DNA of 64,000 nucleotides. Origin: Aminomonas paucivorans DSM 12260. Lineage in GTDB: Bacteria; Synergistota; Synergistia; Synergistales; Synergistaceae. A program made the position numbers and the translations under genes. The notes beneath the pieces are model-generated. The model was not told where the DNA came from, made no database searches, and saw only the letters and a program-made list of their open reading frames with translations. Location: contig NZ_CM001022.1 in NCBI RefSeq assembly GCF_000165795.1, positions 124,001-188,000 on the forward strand, written 5' to 3'. Of the stretch, positions 60,754-64,000 are shown piece by piece; position 1 is the stretch's first letter, and each line of letters starts with the position of its first letter.

Positions 60754-61256
60754 CAGGGGTGGTTCCTCCTCTCGGACACAGGGGCTTCCGGGATCGGTTC
60801 GACCGCGTCGCCCCCGGAGGCGGCGCAGCGGGGGCACAGCCCCGTCAGGGTGGTCAGGGCCCCCTCCACCACGAAGCCTCGGCGCTTGAGGGACCGGACG
60901 GCGGGGTCCTCGGCGGGGGGGGGATCGGTGACGCAGAAGAGGTCGCCGCAACGGCGGCAGGAGAAATGAGAGTGGGGCGGGTTGTGGGGGCAGGCCTTCT
61001 CGAAGGCCCGCCCCGTCCCGAAGGTCCCCTCCCCCCCGGGACAGGGGATCTCCCGGATCAGTCCCACGTCGGCCAGGCGGTGGAGAAACCGGTAGACCGT
61101 GGCGGCGTCCGCTCCCAGGGAAGGGCAGGCGGCCTCCAGGTCTCCGGCGGTGAAGGGTCCCGGGGAGAGGAGGATCCAGGACAGCAGGGCCACCCTCTGG
61201 GGGGTGGCCCGCAGCCCCCGTTGCTTCAGCAGGGTGAGGGGGTCGCAGCGTTCCAT
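60753..61256 (-). CDS. Fur-family metal regulator (Zur-like)
   Basis: Regulator of 167 residues. The winged helix reads LRATPQRVALLSWIL, FTAGDLEAACPSLGADAATVYRFLHRLADVGLI. The metal-binding part has HSHFSCRRCGDLFCV and a second pair GLCPRCAASG, a four-cysteine structural zinc site. A 25-residue tail follows. The neighbouring zinc-type transporter genes suggest zinc sensing. No ribosome site is present: the ATG is preceded by seven Cs and a -10 box, so the mRNA is probably leaderless. Confidence 0.87.
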   Translation of the reverse strand: MERCDPLTLLKQRGLRATPQRVALLSWILLSPGPFTAGDLEAACPSLGADAATVYRFLHRLADVGLIREIPCPGGEGTFGTGRAFEKACPHNPPHSHFSCRRCGDLFCVTDPPPAEDPAVRSLKRRGFVVEGALTTLTGLCPRCAASGGDAVEPIPEAPVSERRNHP

Positions 61257-61263
61257 GGGGGGG

Positions 61264-61292
61264 AGGATAGATCAGTTGCGAGAGATTTGCAA
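61264..61292 (-). promoter_or_regulatory. Promoter of the Fur-family gene, leaderless
   Basis: On the minus strand: TTGCAA (61287-61292), 17-nt spacer, TATCCT (61264-61269), then seven nucleotides to the ATG. The start point would fall at or next to the A of the start codon. The stretch to 61406 also holds a possible TGTTACGAT -10 for the divergent dehydratase gene. Confidence 0.6.
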
Positions 61293-61406
61293 GTAGCCCC
61301 CAGTGGGGGCGACCATGAGGAAATCTCCAGGCTGTGTTACGATTGCAGAAAAGAAGGGATGCGACCATCCCCCGTCGTCCCGTCGCGTCCGCAAGGAGGA
61401 AACCCC

Positions 61407-62384
61407 ATGGTCCTGTCGCCCACCGTCACCGACGTCCTGCTGGCCCGTCGCTTCCTTCAGGGACGGGTCCGCCGCACCCCCCTGGAGAAGTCCTTCCCCC
61501 TGAGCGACCGCACGGGAGCGGAGGTCCTGATCAAGTGGGAGAACCATCAGCTCACGGGGTCCTTCAAGCTCCGCGGGGCCCTGAACCGGGTCTGCGCCCT
61601 CACGGCAGAGGAGCGGGACCGGGGGGTGGTGACCGCCTCTTCGGGAAACCATGCCCAGGGCGTGGCCACCGCTGCGGCGATGTTCCGCGTCCGGGCGGTG
61701 ATCTTCGTTCCCGGGGGGTGCCCGGAGACGAAGAGGCAGGCCATCCGCTACCGGGGAGGGGATTGGGTGGACCTCCGGGTGGTGGGGACGGTGTACGACG
61801 AGGCGGAGGAGGCGGCCAAGGACTTCGCCCGGACGGAAGGCTGCACGTATGTTTCCGCCTACGAGGATCTCCTGGTGGCCTCGGGGCAGGGAACCCTGGG
61901 TCTGGAGATGCTGGAGGACGAGCCGGAGCTGGACGACCTGGTGGTCCCCATCAGCGGAGGGGGTCTCATCTCCGGGGTGACCGCGGCGGCCTGCGCCCTG
62001 CGGCCGGGCATTCGGATCTACGGGGTGCACGCGGCCACCAACCCCAGCTGGGAGGAAGCCTGGCGCCGGGGTCGGGTGGTGCCCGTGGAGGAAGGGGCCA
62101 CCCTGGCGGACGCCCTCTCCGGGGCGGCGTCCCAGCCCCTCTTCGAGTTCCTGCGCCCCCGCCTGGCGGGGCTGGTGGCGGTGACGGAGGAGGAGATCGG
62201 ACGCGCCATGGCCTGGCTGCATCGCCACCACCACCAGGTGGTGGAGGGGGGCGGCGCCGTGGGGGTGGCGGCCCTGCTGGCGGAGCGGCTGGACGTGGCG
62301 GGGCGTCGGGTGGGGGTGGTGGTGTCCGGAGGCAACGTGGACGACCGCCGCCTGGTCCCCCTGCTGAATCCGGAAGGAGACTGA
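61407..62384 (+). CDS. Threonine/serine dehydratase
   Basis: PLP enzyme of 325 residues that deaminates threonine to 2-oxobutyrate, and probably serine to pyruvate. The cofactor lysine is in LTGSFKLRGALNRV; ASSGNHAQGVATAAAMF is the phosphate/carboxylate loop; ISGGGLISGVTAAACAL binds the PLP phosphate; VVVSGGNVDD closes the family pattern. There is no C-terminal ACT domain, so it is the short catabolic type and not feedback-controlled by isoleucine. ATG has AAGGAGG 7 nt upstream. It is a single gene with its own terminator and fits amino-acid fermentation. Confidence 0.9.
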   Translation: MVLSPTVTDVLLARRFLQGRVRRTPLEKSFPLSDRTGAEVLIKWENHQLTGSFKLRGALNRVCALTAEERDRGVVTASSGNHAQGVATAAAMFRVRAVIFVPGGCPETKRQAIRYRGGDWVDLRVVGTVYDEAEEAAKDFARTEGCTYVSAYEDLLVASGQGTLGLEMLEDEPELDDLVVPISGGGLISGVTAAACALRPGIRIYGVHAATNPSWEEAWRRGRVVPVEEGATLADALSGAASQPLFEFLRPRLAGLVAVTEEEIGRAMAWLHRHHHQVVEGGGAVGVAALLAERLDVAGRRVGVVVSGGNVDDRRLVPLLNPEGD

Positions 62385-62391
62385 ACGACCC

Positions 62392-62422
62392 GGGAGGCCG
62401 CCGGAAGGGGGCCTCCCCTTTT
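62392..62422 (+). terminator. Intrinsic terminator after the dehydratase gene
   Basis: GGGAGGCC / GGCCTCCC stem of 8 bp with a 10-nt loop, followed by C and TTTT, 8 nt after the stop codon. Confidence 0.8.
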
Positions 62423-62508
62423 CGATCCCTGCCCGAGGCGTACGTCCTGGGTGTCCCGTCCTGTCGCCGGATCAACAATCTCTCGTTTCGGGGAAGGTGG
62501 ATCGGTTC

Positions 62509-63606
62509 GTGAAACCGAAAATCCTCTTGGCCTTGTTCGGGTTGCTCCTGCTGGGCTTCATCGCCGTGGCCCTTCGCCCCGCCCCCGTGGTGGTGGCCCT
62601 GTGGTTCGAGGGCTCCGGGAGCGGTGCCGGACTGGGGAGCAAGGTGCAGCATGCGGTGCTCCAGGCGCTGGACTACCGCAACCAGACGGCCCGTCGGCTG
62701 GTCCCCTATCGATACGTTCCCGTGGTGCTCACGGGACTACCGGAGGAGGCGGCCTTGGAACGCATCCGTTCCTCCGGGGCGGTGGTGGTCCTCGGAGGGG
62801 CCACCTCCAGCTTCACGGGGCGCATCTCCGGTCTCCTGGAGCGGCGGGGCATTCCCTGTATCTCCCCTACCGCCAACTCCCCCATCCTGGCTCGAAGCGG
62901 AGACCTGCTCTTCCGCTACACCGGACCCTCCGGGGGGGAGGCGGCAGGAGCCCTGGCCCGCCTGCGGGGGGACTTCTCCCGGTACGTGGCGGTCCTGGAT
63001 CGGAGCAACCCGGTCTACGGGGTGCCCCAGCTTGCGGGGTTCGCCACGGGGTTGGGGATCTCCCCCCAGCGGGTCCTGGAGGTGGAGGGGACGCAGGACC
63101 TGGAGTCGGTGCTGGGGGTCCTGGCCTCGGGGCTATACGACGGGGCGGTGTTCTTCCTCCCCGCCTTTCTCACGGGGGTCTACGCCCAGCGCATCGCCGA
63201 GGCCCACCCGAAGATGACCCTCTGGACCTCCGACTGGGGGGTCACGGAGCGCTCCGCCGCCCTGGCGGGACCGGGGGTCCGCAACCTGATCTCCGCGGTG
63301 TTCTTCCCCCCCCGCTTTCCCGACCCGAACCACCCCTTCCTGGTCTTCCTGGGTCGGCGCTACAGCGCCGTCCTGGACCCCTCGGTGCTGGACCCGGGGT
63401 ACGGAGCCGTGGCCATGCTGGACGGGGCGGTGCAGCTGGGGGGCTCCACCTCCAAGGGGGTGCTTCGGGGGTTGCAGGCCCTGCAGTACGTGGAGGGCCT
63501 CACGGGGACCTTCCCGGTGGACGCGGCGGGGGACGTGCAGCTTCCCCTGGTGCCCGTGACGCTTCGGGACGGTCACTGGGCCCCCCTGGAGGGGCAACGA
63601 CGATGA
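62509..63606 (+). CDS. LivJ-like periplasmic binding protein, putative sensor partner
   Basis: Exported or membrane-anchored protein of 365 residues. The N-terminus is a single hydrophobic segment (ILLALFGLLLLGFIAVAL) without a clear cleavage site. The rest is a type 1 periplasmic binding fold: VVVLGGATSSFTGRISGLLE, GIPCISPTANSPIL, FRYTGPSGGEAAGAL, VAVLDRSNPVYGVPQ and LTGVYAQRIAEAHPKMTLWTS. The start is the GTG 11 nt after GGAAGG; an earlier GTG at 62497 overlaps that site. It overlaps the next gene, a membrane sensor, by 4 nt (ATGA). No transporter genes are seen, so it may deliver ligand to the sensor. Amino acids are plausible ligands. Confidence 0.75.
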   Translation: MKPKILLALFGLLLLGFIAVALRPAPVVVALWFEGSGSGAGLGSKVQHAVLQALDYRNQTARRLVPYRYVPVVLTGLPEEAALERIRSSGAVVVLGGATSSFTGRISGLLERRGIPCISPTANSPILARSGDLLFRYTGPSGGEAAGALARLRGDFSRYVAVLDRSNPVYGVPQLAGFATGLGISPQRVLEVEGTQDLESVLGVLASGLYDGAVFFLPAFLTGVYAQRIAEAHPKMTLWTSDWGVTERSAALAGPGVRNLISAVFFPPRFPDPNHPFLVFLGRRYSAVLDPSVLDPGYGAVAMLDGAVQLGGSTSKGVLRGLQALQYVEGLTGTFPVDAAGDVQLPLVPVTLRDGHWAPLEGQRR

Positions 63607-64000
63607 AGCGGGAGTCCTTCCATCGGATCTCCCGGCGCTGGGCCCTCCTCTTCGGGGGGGTGGGGTTCCTCCTCTTCCTCCTGCAGGGGGGGCTTCTCTT
63701 CCACAACGGTCTGGAGGAGCGAACCAAGGACGGGGACGCCCTGCTGCTGGCGGCCACCCATTCCTTCTCCCTGACCCTGGAAGGGGAGCTGGACCGGGCC
63801 TCCTTCCTGGCGGCGGCCCCGGAGCGCTTCGCCTCCCTGGCGGGGGAACTGTCTCTCTTCGCCCGCCTGGAGGGGGACCGGCTGGTGCAGGTGATCCGGG
63901 GACACCTGCCCCGGGGTTTCCGCCTGCCAGGGCGGGCGGGCATGACGGATCGCTGGGTCATCTCGGACCTCCTCAACCCCGACGGGGTCCCCCAGTTCGT
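63603..64000 (+). CDS. Membrane sensor protein, 5' part only
   Basis: The first 132 residues are visible; the gene runs off the right edge. A basic start (MKRESFHRISRRWALLFGG) leads into one transmembrane helix (VGFLLFLLQGGLLFHNG) and then an extracytoplasmic region with LEERTKDGDALLLAATHSF. This is the layout of a histidine kinase or diguanylate cyclase with a periplasmic sensor domain, but no catalytic part is in view. The ATGA overlap with the binding-protein gene argues that the two work together. Confidence 0.65.
   Translation, partial: MKRESFHRISRRWALLFGGVGFLLFLLQGGLLFHNGLEERTKDGDALLLAATHSFSLTLEGELDRASFLAAAPERFASLAGELSLFARLEGDRLVQVIRGHLPRGFRLPGRAGMTDRWVISDLLNPDGVPQF

Overview
The window is a GC-rich, gene-dense stretch of a bacterial chromosome. 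It most likely comes from an amino-acid-fermenting anaerobe of the phylum Synergistota (Aminomonas-like). The reasons are three secreted proteins ending in a Synergist-CTERM-type tail (Gly/Ser-rich stretch, GGC-type cysteine, hydrophobic helix, basic end), a histidine-to-formate fermentation operon, Na+-coupled amino-acid carriers, an oxygen-independent cobalt-early cobalamin pathway, and no respiratory genes. I saw no rRNA, tRNA, CRISPR array, insertion sequence or prophage. The only gene with clearly different base use is the fragment at the left edge.

Layout. 1-8029: a partial foreign-looking gene, an NhaD-type Na+/H+ antiporter, an FmdE-family zinc protein facing an iron-complex-type ABC transporter, a DDAH-family hydrolase and an AGCS carrier. 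8263-9979: an Lrp-type regulator with an M20 amidohydrolase. 10024-16281: a minus-strand histidine-fermentation operon hutU-hutI-fchA-ftcD-fhs, split after hutU by an intrinsic terminator. 16491-25567: a secreted Cu-amine-oxidase-N-domain protein, a second AGCS carrier, hutH (divergent from the carrier), a GntR/FCD regulator and a large SARP/BTAD-type ATPase regulator. A 19-bp element is shared by the control regions of hutU and of the hutH-neighbouring carrier. 25828-32588: a flavodoxin, then a complete Amadori-product (fructoselysine) operon: two tandem GntR/UTRA regulators and frlD-frlA-frlB-frlC.

32706-36072: a beta-helix surface protein and an SDR/acetoacetate-decarboxylase-like pair. 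36335-47074: one long minus-strand operon, mostly joined by 4-nt start/stop overlaps, that makes uroporphyrinogen III and the first corrin intermediates (cbiL, a membrane protein, hemA, precorrin-2 dehydrogenase, hemC, cobA-hemD fusion, hemL, a Cys-rich DUF3795-like protein, hemB), followed by a membrane protein and a LuxR-type regulator. 47677-50166: a secreted M14 carboxypeptidase. 50257-58719: a second cobalamin operon (cbiC, exported cbiK, a substrate-binding protein, cbiD, cbiET fusion, cbiF and a cbiG-cbiH-cbiJ triple fusion). Each B12 operon is preceded by a cobalamin riboswitch. The first appears to act by hiding a ribosome binding site, the second by a terminator. 59015-64000: a metal-homeostasis cluster (Fur-family regulator, ZnuA-like protein, ZIP transporter), a threonine dehydratase, and a LivJ-like binding protein overlapping the start of a membrane sensor cut by the right edge.

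How the genes work together: histidine enters by a Na+-coupled carrier, is deaminated (HutH) and hydrated (HutU), the ring is opened (HutI), and the formimino carbon passes to tetrahydrofolate (FtcD, FchA). Formate-THF ligase run in reverse can then make ATP. Glutamate and glycated lysine would feed the same amino-acid fermentation, whose B12-dependent steps would explain the investment in corrin synthesis. I recognised no previously unknown multi-gene system with confidence. The best candidates for new biology are the unassigned members of the B12/porphyrin operon, the shared hut element and the binding-protein/sensor pair at the right end.
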